A DNA stretch of 64,000 nucleotides from an uncultured Clostridia bacterium (GCA_948934525.1 CAQZSK010000007.1:1-64000), one strand, 5' to 3'. Counted from the stretch's first letter, positions 26,751-35,617 are shown. Program-made: numbers and translations. The notes: generated by a model not told the origin, from the letters alone.

Positions 26751-27458
26751 ATGATAGATGTACATTGTCACATATTACCGAATATAGATGATGGTTCAAG
26801 AAGTATAGAAGAAAGTATGCAAATGATAAGAGAAGCATATGAAGCGGGATTTACGGATATCATTTCTACTTCTCATTATATAGAGGAAAGCTATAATGCT
26901 CCAAAGCTAGAAAGACAAGAATTGATTGATATGTTAAATGCTAAGATAGAACAAGAAGGAATGAATATCAAAATGTATAATGGGGCAGAAGCATATATAG
27001 CACCAAATTTAGTTGAGTTGATAAATAAAGAAGACCTACCAACTATGAATGGAACGAAGTATTTACTAATGGAACTTCCTATGCATAATCAAATCCTTCA
27101 TTTAGAGAATATAGTGTCTAAAGTGATCAATCAAGGAATTACACTTATTATTGCACACCCTGAAAGATATGATATAGTGCAAAAGAACTACAAAGTGCTA
27201 AATGAATTAGCAGAGATGGGAGTATTGTTTCAAGCAAATTATGGAAGCTGTATTGGACAATATGGAAAAGAAGCGGAAAAAACTTTAAAGAAACTATTAA
27301 AAGCAAATATGATATCTTTTTTCGGAACAGATTGTCATAGAGCAGGGAGTGTATATTGCCAAATGCCAGAAATATTAAAGAAGTTAGAAAAAATGATAGG
27401 AAAAGAAAAATTAGAAGAGTTAACTACAAGAAATCAACAAAACTTATTAGGGTTGTAG
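26751..27458 (+). CDS. CpsB/CapC-type PHP tyrosine phosphatase
   Basis: 235 residues, PHP fold: N-terminal IDVHCHILPNIDDGS with the metal-binding HCH, 'STSHYIEESY', 'IIAHPERY' and 'FGTDCHR'. A manganese-dependent phosphotyrosine phosphatase that reverses the neighbouring kinase. Last gene of the exopolysaccharide locus. Confidence 0.93.
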   Translation: MIDVHCHILPNIDDGSRSIEESMQMIREAYEAGFTDIISTSHYIEESYNAPKLERQELIDMLNAKIEQEGMNIKMYNGAEAYIAPNLVELINKEDLPTMNGTKYLLMELPMHNQILHLENIVSKVINQGITLIIAHPERYDIVQKNYKVLNELAEMGVLFQANYGSCIGQYGKEAEKTLKKLLKANMISFFGTDCHRAGSVYCQMPEILKKLEKMIGKEKLEELTTRNQQNLLGL

Positions 27459-27465
27459 AAAACTA

Positions 27466-27494
27466 TATACAAATAAAACAAAATATGGTACAAT
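27466..27494 (+). promoter_or_regulatory. Promoter of folT
   Basis: TATACA (27466-27471), 17-bp spacer, TACAAT (27489-27494). The -35 is weak; the position just before the riboswitch supports it. Confidence 0.45.
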
Positions 27495-27502
27495 ACTCAT
27501 CA

Positions 27503-27600
27503 ATTAGAGTAGAAAATAAATCGTTAAGACTTGTGTAGACGGGAAGTTGCTACCAAGGCAAAAGGCAGAAAACTTGCGTATTTATTTTCGCATTCCGCTA
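27503..27600 (+). promoter_or_regulatory. Tetrahydrofolate (THF) riboswitch
   Basis: The sequence carries the ordered conserved elements of the folT-type THF riboswitch: AGAGTAGA, CGTTAAG, ACGGGAAGTTGC, a purine-rich GGCAGAAAACTTGCG segment and the closing CGCATTCCGCT. It sits 80 bp before folT, the commonest gene under this riboswitch in Clostridia. Between it and the start codon, CCTCTTTCTTTT (27640-27651) can pair with AAAAGAAAGGGG (27663-27674), which contains the ribosome binding site, so control is probably at translation start. Confidence 0.85.
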
Positions 27601-27681
27601 AGAAGATGAGAGAAAAAATTGTATGGAAATAAAATGGTTCCTCTTTCTTTTTGCGGTTTGTTAAAAGAAAGGGGATTTTTT

Positions 27682-28209
27682 ATGCGTACTAATAAAAAAA
27701 TTATTTTAACAGCTATTTTATTGGCACTACTTATTATTTTATCAAGGTTTTTATCTATTAAAACACCGAATATGAAAATTAGTTTTGCCTTTGTACCAAC
27801 AATGCTTTGTGCCGTTTGGTTAGGTCCAAAATGGACCATACTATTAAATATATTAGGAGATGTGATAGGAGCAACTCTATTTCCAACAGGACCATATTTT
27901 GTAGGATATACAATCAGTACTGCTATAGCAGGATTAATTTATGGTTTAATGTTATATAAAAAAGAGGGAAAAGAATATACAAATATCAATTTTTTAGTAA
28001 GACTAACAATTGCGACAGCTTTAGTTGCTGTAATATGTAATATGGGATTGAATACTTTGTGGTCTGTGATTACTACTGGAAAAGCATTTTGGGTATTATT
28101 AAGTGCTAGAATAATAAAACAATTAATTATGATACCAATTCATGTAGCTGTAATATTCTTCTTAGAAAAAGTATTAAGAAAGCCATTTGATAAATATGTA
28201 AGAGAATAA
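27682..28209 (+). CDS. folT: ECF transporter substrate-binding subunit FolT (folate)
   Basis: 175 residues from the ATG at 27682, just after AAAGAAAGGGG; the longer frame from 27619 runs through the regulatory hairpin. Six predicted membrane helices, N-terminus MRTNKKIILTAILLALLIILSRF, 'ISFAFVPTMLCAVWLGPKWTILLNILGDVIGATLFPTGPYFVGYTIS', typical of folate-family S components. The THF riboswitch supports folate as the substrate. It needs the EcfA/EcfT energising module encoded next. Confidence 0.92.
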   Translation: MRTNKKIILTAILLALLIILSRFLSIKTPNMKISFAFVPTMLCAVWLGPKWTILLNILGDVIGATLFPTGPYFVGYTISTAIAGLIYGLMLYKKEGKEYTNINFLVRLTIATALVAVICNMGLNTLWSVITTGKAFWVLLSARIIKQLIMIPIHVAVIFFLEKVLRKPFDKYVRE

Positions 28210-28271
28210 TGATTTTTAGTATTTTAAGCAATTAGTATAAAAGCGTTAATATTAGAAAAATAGGAGTAATA

Positions 28272-29072
28272 ATGATTAAAATAGAAAATGTATCTTTTCA
28301 GTATAAAGGAACAGATACAAAAGTATTAGATAATTTAAATTTAGAGATACGAGAAGGAGAAATAATAGCCATTGTAGGAAAAAATGGGTGTGGCAAATCG
28401 ACTTTAGGAAAATTAATAGCAGGTATTTTGAAGTTAAAGCAAGGTATTATTACGATAGATGAATTAGATATTAAAAATAAGAAAAATGAGCAACAAATTA
28501 GAGATAAAATAGGAATTGTATTTCAAAACCCAGAAAATCAAATTGTATTTAATAATATCAAAGATGAAATTTCCTTTGCATTAAAAGGGATAAATCAAGA
28601 AGAAATAGATAATAGAATACAAAATGCATTAAAAAAAGTAGATATGTTGCAGGTAAAAGAACAAGATTTATACAATCTATCATTAGGACAAAAGCAAAGA
28701 GTGATAATAGCAGAAGTTTTAGCGAAAAATCCAAAGTATATTATTTTAGATGAACCAACCACTATGATAGATAGTTTAGGAAAAGAAAAGATTTATCAGA
28801 TTATTCAAAATTTAAAAAAGCAAGGATATACTTTAATTTGTATTACAAATTTAGCTGATGAAATTTTGTTAGCAGATAGAACCTTTATTCTAGAAGCGGG
28901 AAAACTAGTAACAGAAATTAAAAAGGGAGAACTAGTAGATAAAGCAGGAGAAATAGTAAAGCATCAGATCAAATTGCCAACTTTATTAGAAATTTTGTGT
29001 AAGTTAAATAAAAAAGGAAAAAAGATTGAATTGGAAGAATATACAGTAGATGAATTAATCAAAAAGATATAA
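28272..29072 (+). CDS. ECF transporter ATP-binding protein (EcfA-type)
   Basis: 266 residues. Walker A GKNGCGKST (36-44), Q-loop VFQNPENQIV (83-92), signature LSLGQKQR (136-143, Leu for the usual second Gly position), Walker B YIILDEPTTMID (156-167). The H-loop His expected at about 193 is Asn (CITNLADE), so this subunit may form one degenerate ATP site. ECF modules normally have two ATPases; only one is seen here, so the partner is elsewhere or it works as a homodimer. Confidence 0.88.
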   Translation: MIKIENVSFQYKGTDTKVLDNLNLEIREGEIIAIVGKNGCGKSTLGKLIAGILKLKQGIITIDELDIKNKKNEQQIRDKIGIVFQNPENQIVFNNIKDEISFALKGINQEEIDNRIQNALKKVDMLQVKEQDLYNLSLGQKQRVIIAEVLAKNPKYIILDEPTTMIDSLGKEKIYQIIQNLKKQGYTLICITNLADEILLADRTFILEAGKLVTEIKKGELVDKAGEIVKHQIKLPTLLEILCKLNKKGKKIELEEYTVDELIKKI

Positions 29073-29087
29073 GGGAAGGGCTTTAAG

Positions 29088-29651
29088 ATGAAGAATGTCA
29101 TTATATTTATTTTATTTTTACTATATGCAACAATAATATTTTTAATACCAAATAACATTTTCTTATTATTTCCACTTCTAATTAATATAGTATTATGGAT
29201 AATAACAAAAAGCAATATGAGAAAAACAATACAAAATTTAATGAGAATATTTCCATTTGTACTTCTTACCTTTTTCATTAACTGTTGGCTAGACACTTAT
29301 ATAAATGCTTTATGGATGGCTGCAAAGTTATTGTTAGTATGTAATATTACTTTTATCTATAGTCAAATTACTACTGTAGCCCAAATAGCAAAAACAGTGA
29401 AAAAGCTATGTATGCCATTGAAGTTATTAAACATAAATCCAGAAATAATAGAAGTATTAGTAGCAATAGCATTATCGATACTTCCTATTATGAAGAAGGA
29501 ATATATAGAACTAAAAGAATCTTGTAGGGCAAAAAATATTCCAATGAACTTAAAAAATAGTAAGATCATCTTATCAAGATTACTTACATCTTATTTGAAA
29601 AGAGTAAGTGAAATAGATGAAGCATTGATAGAGAAAGGGTATAACTATTAA
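29088..29651 (+). CDS. ecfT: ECF transporter transmembrane protein EcfT
   Basis: 187 residues, shorter than the usual 250-270, with about four membrane helices. The two coupling helices normally carry Ala-Arg-Gly motifs; here the first reads SCRAKNIP and the second ALIEKGY, so both are altered. 16 bp after the ATPase gene. Together with folT it makes a dedicated folate importer; the deviations fit a solitary rather than shared module (inference). Confidence 0.8.
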   Translation: MKNVIIFILFLLYATIIFLIPNNIFLLFPLLINIVLWIITKSNMRKTIQNLMRIFPFVLLTFFINCWLDTYINALWMAAKLLLVCNITFIYSQITTVAQIAKTVKKLCMPLKLLNINPEIIEVLVAIALSILPIMKKEYIELKESCRAKNIPMNLKNSKIILSRLLTSYLKRVSEIDEALIEKGYNY

Positions 29652-29698
29652 TAGATTTGTAGACAAAAGCAAATTAGTCATTTCCATTTTAAGAGATT

Positions 29699-29737
29699 AA
29701 AAAACCAATGTGTAAAACAACACATTGGTTTTTAGTT
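29699..29737. terminator. Bidirectional terminator between ecfT and the XRE gene
   Basis: AAAAACCAATGTGT, short loop, ACACATTGGTTTTT then AGTTTT: a strong stem with A- and T-runs on both sides, serving two convergent genes. Confidence 0.85.
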
Positions 29738-29956
29738 TTATTTTTCACGATAAGGTTTTATTTCATCTGTTAATTCAAGAAGATAATCTACAGAAGTGTT
29801 ATAAAATTTAGCAAGATCAATTAACACTTTAGTAGGAATATCATTTTCTCCTGTTTCATACTTTGAATAACCTGTTTGCGACATATTCAAATATTGAGCT
29901 ATTTTGGACTGATTCAAATCTTTATCTTCTCTTAATTCTCGCAATCTTCTAAACAT
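29738..29956 (-). CDS. XRE-family HTH repressor
   Basis: 72 residues from the ATG at 29956 (MFRRLRELRE), 5 nt after GGAGG; the ATG at 29968 overlaps that site. Single HTH_3 domain: 'LNQSKIAQYLNMSQTGYSKYETGENDIPTKVLIDLAKFYNTSVDYLLELT'. Divergent to the sortase operon and adjacent to three palindromic sites, so a local repressor (inference). Confidence 0.92.
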   Translation of the reverse strand: MFRRLRELREDKDLNQSKIAQYLNMSQTGYSKYETGENDIPTKVLIDLAKFYNTSVDYLLELTDEIKPYREK

Positions 29957-30028
29957 TAAATCCTCCATTCTAAAACATTGTTCACTTTAAATTTAGTATT
30001 TGTAAGAATTCGTAAAATTATTTTAAAA

Positions 30029-30100
30029 TAATCTGAATTAGGTTATTGACATTTAACCTGAAATAGATTAAAATAATCGAAGATAATCTGAAACAGATTA
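30029..30100. promoter_or_regulatory. Three operator sites for the XRE repressor
   Basis: Three copies of a 7-3-7 palindrome: TAATCTG-AAT-TAGGTTA (30029-30045), TAACCTG-AAA-TAGATTA (30054-30070) and TAATCTG-AAA-CAGATTA (30084-30100, perfect). Centres are 25 and 30 bp apart. The middle one fills the spacer of the sortase promoter. Confidence 0.75.
30046..30074 (+). promoter_or_regulatory. Promoter of the sortase operon
   Basis: TTGACA (30046-30051), 17-bp spacer, TAAAAT (30069-30074), with an operator inside the spacer. Confidence 0.7.
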
Positions 30101-30165
30101 AAAAGATAGACAATCTTAAGGAATAACTAGGAAATGAAGGGGGTGAAGTTTTTTTAAAAAGCGAA

Positions 30166-30798
30166 ATGGCAACTAATTTACAGGGCAAAAAAAAGCGAGA
30201 AACAAAAATGAAAAAAGGTAAAGCAATTATATTGACAGTTCTAGTTTGTATTCTAATAGGAGCTCTTGTCTATTTGGTGAATGACAGTATAAATTTTGGC
30301 CTATCTAATGAAACAGATAGTATAGCAGTTGTAAATCAAATAAAAAACCAAGAGGATAACAATGAAATAAAAGACAAAACTATCGATGTAAGTAGCATAC
30401 CTAATAAAATGGGAAACTATGAAGTTGTAGGGCAATTAGTGATAGATAAAATTGGAGTAAAAAGAAACATATTAGCAATATGTGATAATCCAGCTTTAGA
30501 TTTATCCATAGCAAAGCTTTATGGTCCCGAGGTAAATGAGCCAGGAAACTTTTGCGTTTGTGGTCATAGGGAAACAATGCTCAAAACATTAGATACCTTA
30601 AAAAAAGGTGATACTTTGTACATGATTAATAAAAAAACAAAAACAAAAGTAACTTATGAAATCTATAAGGTATATGAATGTAGCCCATATGACTTATCTT
30701 GTTTAGATCAAAATGAAGATGGCAAACGAGAGGTGACTATTATCACATGCACCCCTAGTGGCGCAAAAAGAGTAGTCTGCAAAGCACGCGCGACTTAA
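30166..30798 (+). CDS. Sortase
   Basis: 210 residues. One N-terminal membrane helix (about 20-38), then a sortase domain with His134 (FCVCGHRE), Cys195 (TIITCTPSG) and an Arg nearby (GAKRVVCKAR). 'LYGPEVNEPGNFCVCGHRE' resembles class D/E-type enzymes. It cleaves LPXTG-type signals and links proteins to peptidoglycan; the next gene encodes such a substrate. The start is uncertain: AAGGGGGTGAAG is 20 nt before the ATG at 30166, and an ATG at 30208 (MKKGKAI) is also possible. Confidence 0.92.
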   Translation: MATNLQGKKKRETKMKKGKAIILTVLVCILIGALVYLVNDSINFGLSNETDSIAVVNQIKNQEDNNEIKDKTIDVSSIPNKMGNYEVVGQLVIDKIGVKRNILAICDNPALDLSIAKLYGPEVNEPGNFCVCGHRETMLKTLDTLKKGDTLYMINKKTKTKVTYEIYKVYECSPYDLSCLDQNEDGKREVTIITCTPSGAKRVVCKARAT

Positions 30799-30868
30799 AA
30801 AGAGAAATATCATCATACATATTTTTCACGAAAAGAGAAAATTAAGTAAAAAGAAAGAGGGAATTAAA

Positions 30869-31510
30869 ATGAAAAAAACATTATTCAAAACAACAATTTT
30901 AGCTATTATTTTAGTAGTAGCAATATTAGGAACAACCGTAAATGCAGGAACAGTAACTGCACCAGAAACAGTAAAAGCAGGAGAAGAAGTGACTGTTAAT
31001 ATCAATGTAGATACAGCTATGGAAAATGCTGATATTACTATGGAATATGATGCAAGCAAATTAGCATATAAAGGAACAAATGCAGGTGCAAATATGCTTG
31101 TTCAAGTAAATGCTGATGAAGCAGGAAAATTAATTATAGCAGTAGCTGGTGGAGACAATACAACAAAGACAGTTAGTGTTACATTCACAGCAAGCAAAGA
31201 CTTTACAGGTGATGCAGGCGTTAAAGTTACATCTTTTGAAGCAAACACAAATGAAACTTTAGCAAATACAGAAGTAATAGTAAAAGCAGAAGAAATAAAA
31301 ACACCAGATGATGATAAAAAACCAGAAGAAAATGAGAAAGAACCATCAAAAGATCCAGACAAAAAACCAACAAAGCCAACAACACCAACAGGAACAGATG
31401 GAAAACCAATTACTAAATTACCACAAACAGGTGCCCCAGTATTTGCAGGAGCTATTGCTTTAGTTGTAGTAACTTTAGGAGCAATTGTATTAGTAAAAAG
31501 AGCTAGATAA
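30869..31510 (+). CDS. Cell-wall-anchored cohesin-like domain protein (LPQTG)
   Basis: 213 residues. Signal peptide 1-26, then one beta-rich domain of cohesin type (about 27-140: 'APETVKAGEEVTVNINVDTAMENADITMEYDASKLAYKG', 'LIIAVAGGDNTTKTVSVTFTA'), a Pro/Lys/Asp-rich spacer, LPQTG at 184-188, a hydrophobic helix and KRAR. Complete sortase substrate, 70 bp after the sortase gene. AAAGAGGGAATTAAA precedes the ATG. The following gene has a dockerin, suggesting a matched pair. Confidence 0.88.
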   Translation: MKKTLFKTTILAIILVVAILGTTVNAGTVTAPETVKAGEEVTVNINVDTAMENADITMEYDASKLAYKGTNAGANMLVQVNADEAGKLIIAVAGGDNTTKTVSVTFTASKDFTGDAGVKVTSFEANTNETLANTEVIVKAEEIKTPDDDKKPEENEKEPSKDPDKKPTKPTTPTGTDGKPITKLPQTGAPVFAGAIALVVVTLGAIVLVKRAR

Positions 31511-31559
31511 GAAGATGCGTTTGAGGGGAAGTATTTTATTCCTGAAGAACAAATAAAAC

Positions 31560-31655
31560 CAGTGGGGACACATCTTATCCCTAAAAAAAATCAACCCAGC
31601 GGGGACATAGCTTAAACATAAAGGAATACCCTAGGAAAAGGTGTGTCCCTGTTAA
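31560..31655 (+). repeat. GGGGAC-family palindromic repeat
   Basis: GGGGACACATCTT (31564-31576) faces AAGGTGTGTCCCT (31638-31650) in inverted order, with another GCGGGGACATAG unit between. More degenerate than the 7336 copy. Confidence 0.6.
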
Positions 31656-31687
31656 AGAATTAAAAAATAAAATCGGAGGAATGGAAA

Positions 31688-34600
31688 GTGAATAAAAAGA
31701 TAAAATATATATCAACATTAGCAACAACAGGAATTATGGCATTAACAAGCTTGGCAGGAACAGTAAATGCTGCAACTTCTTTAGGTTCATATAGAAACCT
31801 AGTACAAGGAATTGACAGCGATAAAGTTGCACCATATATATTAAATGATAGAAATGATAGATTAACAATCGCTGATATTGCAAAAGAATACAATATAGCT
31901 AGTTTTAATGGTGTAAAAGGATATAGCGGAAGCACAGTTGTGAAAACAGGCGATACTTTTGTAGCTGACCAAGAAACTTACGAAGTAATTGTTTATGGAG
32001 ATATTGCTTCTAAAGATGGAAAAACAGTATCTGATGGAAAAGTAGATTCTAAAGATGCTAACCTAATGTTAAAATTAGCTGTAGCAAATGACAAATCTAA
32101 ATTAGTTAATAACGTGAATTTAGAAGCTGCTGATATTGTAAATGATGGAAAAGTTACTTCTGCAGATGCTAATTTAGCATTAAAATTTGCAGTAGGAAAA
32201 GGTTCTATCGATGTTGATTTAACACCAGAAACAACAGATTCTAACTATACATTAGAATTAAAGAGCAAATATGCGAATAACCAAAATTTAGACAATGTGC
32301 CAGTAGATATTAGAATTGCAAAAGCATTAAGTGAAAAAGCAACTTTAACATTAAGAGTATTAGATGCAAAAGGTAGTGAAGTTTCAAGTGATGATGTTGA
32401 AATTCCAGCCAATATGGTTAAAACATCTACAACAATCGATTTGACAGATAAGGAAGATGGAAAATATACTGTTCAATTGATTGAAAAAGATAAAAAGAAC
32501 AAAGAAACTGTTATAGCTAAAACAGTTTTAGAATTAAATACAGTAGCTCCAGAAGCTGCTAAAATAAGTACTGAACGTACTGCTTGGAATAGTGCAAAAA
32601 TGTCACTAGCAAGTAAAGGGGAAAGTGATATTACAAAAGTATATTATGTAGTACAAAACACTAAAGATAATACTGCACCAACTTTTGATGCAACAAAAGC
32701 AACATTTTCAAAAGGAACAACAAAATCAGCTAAAGTTGCAGATAGCAAAGTAAATGATGAAGTAGTTTCTAATGAATTAGTAAAGGGAGATACCTATAAA
32801 GTATATTATGTACTAGAAAATTCATATGGAAGTATTAGCAAAAATGAAGGTGGAGATATAGTAATAGGTGAAGCTGATATTTTATCAGATGCTATTATTG
32901 ATAGACAAGTAGCAGTTGATGCTACTAAGGTTGTACTTCCAGAATTAGCAAAAAGTGAAACTAAATTTACTTGGGAAGCTGCAAAAGATGCAACGGGATA
33001 CATTGTAACTGTTTACAAAGATGGAAAGATTATAGCAGAAGACGATACTGTAACTACTGCTGAATATAATATAGCAGATGACTTAAATGGTGCAGGAAAA
33101 TATAGCATTGAGATTATTGCAACACGTGCAAATGCAAAAAATTCTACATCAGTTATGTCAAAAGAAGTAGAAGTAAAAGAATTGGCAGCTGTTACAGATA
33201 TTACTTTTGAAATAAATCAATTAAATCAAAGTATCTTATCTTGGAAAGATGCTAACAAAAAAGAAGATGTTGCAGAATATACAGTAGAAGTATATGAGTA
33301 TGATGAAACTGCTAAAGATTATAAAAATACTGCAAAAGCTGACGCAACAGATGGTAGCAAAATTACGGATACAAAAGTAATTTTAAATCTTGAAGACAAC
33401 AAGGCATACAAAGCAGTTATTACAGTTGTTAAAAAATCAACAGGAGCAGATACATTAAATTCAAAAGAAGCTGAATTAGAAGGATTTTATAGAATAAAAC
33501 CATCAGTAAAAGTTGGTGGAGAAACAATTGCAGAAAATACAATTACTTTAGACTTAGGAGATATCACAATCAAAGGTGAAAAGGTAACAAGCTTTGAAGC
33601 AAAAGTATATACTGTTCAAACTGCAAATCCAGAAGCTGCAAAATATGTAGAACAAAAAGATGTAACCACAAAGTATGAGGATGGAAAGTTAGTAATCAAT
33701 GGCTTAAAACCAGATACACAATATGCTTATAAACTAATTGCTAATGCAAAAGGAGTAAAAGGAGAATCAGCATATATTGAAGCAGGAAGCAAAACATTAA
33801 AACAAGCACCAACTATTAAAGGAAAAACAGTAGTAAAAGATAGTAAAGATGCAAAAGCAGGAACTGTTTACTATGATATAGCAAACAAAAAATTAAGTGT
33901 TGATGGTGCAGAAGCAATTATACTAGATGCAACTTATTCAGAGACATTTAGAGATAGTGTAGCTGTTATTGAAAAATTAAGAGCAGGAGATACTATTTCA
34001 ATTAATGGAGATACAGTAGAATTAACTCTAACAAATGCATCTACTGAAGCAGCTATTGACTTTGGAGATACAGTAAAAGGTAAAACTGTTATTGTTAATG
34101 GAAAAGTATTTGGATATGAAATTTCAATAGATGCAGGCTCAGAAGCTAAAGAATTACGTTTAGCAGGAAATGGTGCTAAATATGATTTGAGTAGTGCTAA
34201 AGCTGACAAAGTTACTTTAGAGGGAGGCGTTTTTGTAAGTGGTGCTAATACCTATACTGTATTAGCTGGTAAAACAGTTACTATTAATGGTGTTAAAGTA
34301 TCAGTTGCAAAAGATACTGAAATTAAATCTCAAGTAAATGCAAGTGTAAAAGAATTAGAAGTTACTGTAAGAAAGGAAACAAATGACTTAACATTTGAAA
34401 ATGTGATTGCTCAAAATGTTCCTGAAACAGAAGCTAAAATTACATTTGTTGGAAAATCTGATCTAACAGATAAACAATTAGGAGATATTACAATTAAAAC
34501 AACAGGAGGAAAAGTAACTGTTGCCAAAGAAAATGTTAATGTAAGTGGTGCTTTAAATGTAGAAGTTAACTCTGGTGAAGTTGATATTTCTGATCCAGCT

Positions 34601-34918
34601 TTAACAGGAACAAAAACAGTTAATGTTAGCAACAAAGATGATAAAACAAAAGCTACGATAACAGTAAATACAAAAATGACTGCTCCTGTAATAATCCCAG
34701 CAGGAACAGAAATTAAAGAATATACAGCAAAAGATTTTGAAACAGATTTCACATCAGCAACAACAGCTGAAAAGGAATTGATTAATCAATATATGAAAGC
34801 ATTTAACCTTAATGGAAAAAATGCAACTATAAAAACAGAAGTAGCAAAAGGTGGAACTTTAGTAACAATCGAATTTGCAGAAGCTACTACTACAACCACA
34901 ATTGGTGGATTAAAATAA
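31688..34918 (+). CDS. Large secreted surface protein with a dockerin-like module
   Basis: 1076 residues, GTG start 7 nt after CGGAGGA. Signal peptide 1-29. Residues about 104-172 hold two Ca-binding-type repeats ending SDGKVDSKDANLMLKLAV and ADIVNDGKVTSADANLALKFAVG, the dockerin type I pattern; the first repeat has an insertion. A series of fibronectin/Ig-like beta domains follows, then a Thr/Lys/Val-rich beta region to the end. No LPXTG and no membrane anchor, so attachment through the cohesin-like neighbour is plausible. Regulated with the sortase genes or separately; no strong promoter was found. Confidence 0.82.
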   Translation: MNKKIKYISTLATTGIMALTSLAGTVNAATSLGSYRNLVQGIDSDKVAPYILNDRNDRLTIADIAKEYNIASFNGVKGYSGSTVVKTGDTFVADQETYEVIVYGDIASKDGKTVSDGKVDSKDANLMLKLAVANDKSKLVNNVNLEAADIVNDGKVTSADANLALKFAVGKGSIDVDLTPETTDSNYTLELKSKYANNQNLDNVPVDIRIAKALSEKATLTLRVLDAKGSEVSSDDVEIPANMVKTSTTIDLTDKEDGKYTVQLIEKDKKNKETVIAKTVLELNTVAPEAAKISTERTAWNSAKMSLASKGESDITKVYYVVQNTKDNTAPTFDATKATFSKGTTKSAKVADSKVNDEVVSNELVKGDTYKVYYVLENSYGSISKNEGGDIVIGEADILSDAIIDRQVAVDATKVVLPELAKSETKFTWEAAKDATGYIVTVYKDGKIIAEDDTVTTAEYNIADDLNGAGKYSIEIIATRANAKNSTSVMSKEVEVKELAAVTDITFEINQLNQSILSWKDANKKEDVAEYTVEVYEYDETAKDYKNTAKADATDGSKITDTKVILNLEDNKAYKAVITVVKKSTGADTLNSKEAELEGFYRIKPSVKVGGETIAENTITLDLGDITIKGEKVTSFEAKVYTVQTANPEAAKYVEQKDVTTKYEDGKLVINGLKPDTQYAYKLIANAKGVKGESAYIEAGSKTLKQAPTIKGKTVVKDSKDAKAGTVYYDIANKKLSVDGAEAIILDATYSETFRDSVAVIEKLRAGDTISINGDTVELTLTNASTEAAIDFGDTVKGKTVIVNGKVFGYEISIDAGSEAKELRLAGNGAKYDLSSAKADKVTLEGGVFVSGANTYTVLAGKTVTINGVKVSVAKDTEIKSQVNASVKELEVTVRKETNDLTFENVIAQNVPETEAKITFVGKSDLTDKQLGDITIKTTGGKVTVAKENVNVSGALNVEVNSGEVDISDPALTGTKTVNVSNKDDKTKATITVNTKMTAPVIIPAGTEIKEYTAKDFETDFTSATTAEKELINQYMKAFNLNGKNATIKTEVAKGGTLVTIEFAEATTTTTIGGLK

Positions 34919-34952
34919 TCTGATTTGAACATAAACCAAATTACCTTACAAG

Positions 34953-34985
34953 AGAGAGCCTGTAAAAAAGGTTCTCTTTTTTCTT
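34953..34985 (+). terminator. Terminator after the dockerin-protein gene
   Basis: AGAGAGCCT (34953-34961) / AGGTTCTCT (34969-34977) with one G-U pair, then TTTTTCTTTTTT. Confidence 0.75.
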
Positions 34986-35017
34986 TTTTGGAAGGTGTTC
35001 CTTTTTAGAAAGACTTG

Positions 35018-35026
35018 TGATATAAT
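35018..35026 (+). promoter_or_regulatory. Extended -10 promoter of dut
   Basis: TGATATAAT (TATAAT at 35021-35026) with a weak -35. Confidence 0.5.
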
Positions 35027-35064
35027 GACGAAGAATTTAAAATAAACGAAAGGAAAATAGAAAA

Positions 35065-35526
35065 ATGGAAAAAATAAGAGGATTTGAAATAGCAAAGGGA
35101 TTTGAAAATAGTGATATTCATATGCCAGTTAGAAAAACAAAATATTCAGCAGGATATGATGTAGAAGCAGCAGAAGATTGTATTGTACCAGCATTTAAAA
35201 TGGGACAAGCACCAACATTAATTAAAACAGGATTAAAAGCATATATGCCAGAGGGTGAATATATGATGCTTTGTAATAGAAGTTCTAATCCAAAGAAAAA
35301 AGGGTTAGTTATGGCAAATAGTGTAGGAATTATAGATGCAGATTATTATGAAAATCCAGATAATGATGGTCATTTTATGTTTGCATTTTTCAATATAAAA
35401 GCAGAAGATATTGAAATTAAAAAGGGAGAATGCATAGGACAAGCTATTTTCCAAAAGTTTGAAGTAGTGGATAATGACAATGCAGAAGGAGAAAGAACAG
35501 GAGGATTTGGTTCTACTAGCAAATAA
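35065..35526 (+). CDS. dut: dUTP diphosphatase (trimeric dUTPase family)
   Basis: 153 residues with the five motifs in order: 'YSAGYDVEAA', 'CNRSSNPKKKGL', 'ANSVGIIDADYY', 'IGQAIFQKF' and the C-terminal 'ERTGGFGST'. It hydrolyses dUTP to dUMP, keeping uracil out of DNA and feeding dTMP synthesis. Single gene between terminator and the CarD promoter. Confidence 0.93.
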   Translation: MEKIRGFEIAKGFENSDIHMPVRKTKYSAGYDVEAAEDCIVPAFKMGQAPTLIKTGLKAYMPEGEYMMLCNRSSNPKKKGLVMANSVGIIDADYYENPDNDGHFMFAFFNIKAEDIEIKKGECIGQAIFQKFEVVDNDNAEGERTGGFGSTSK

Positions 35527-35617
35527 CATAAAAAATTTAAAAAAATATTAATTTTTGGAAAACCTTGCAAATAAAGGAATACATGGAATTAATAGGAAAA
35601 AAGTACTTGCAAAAGCT

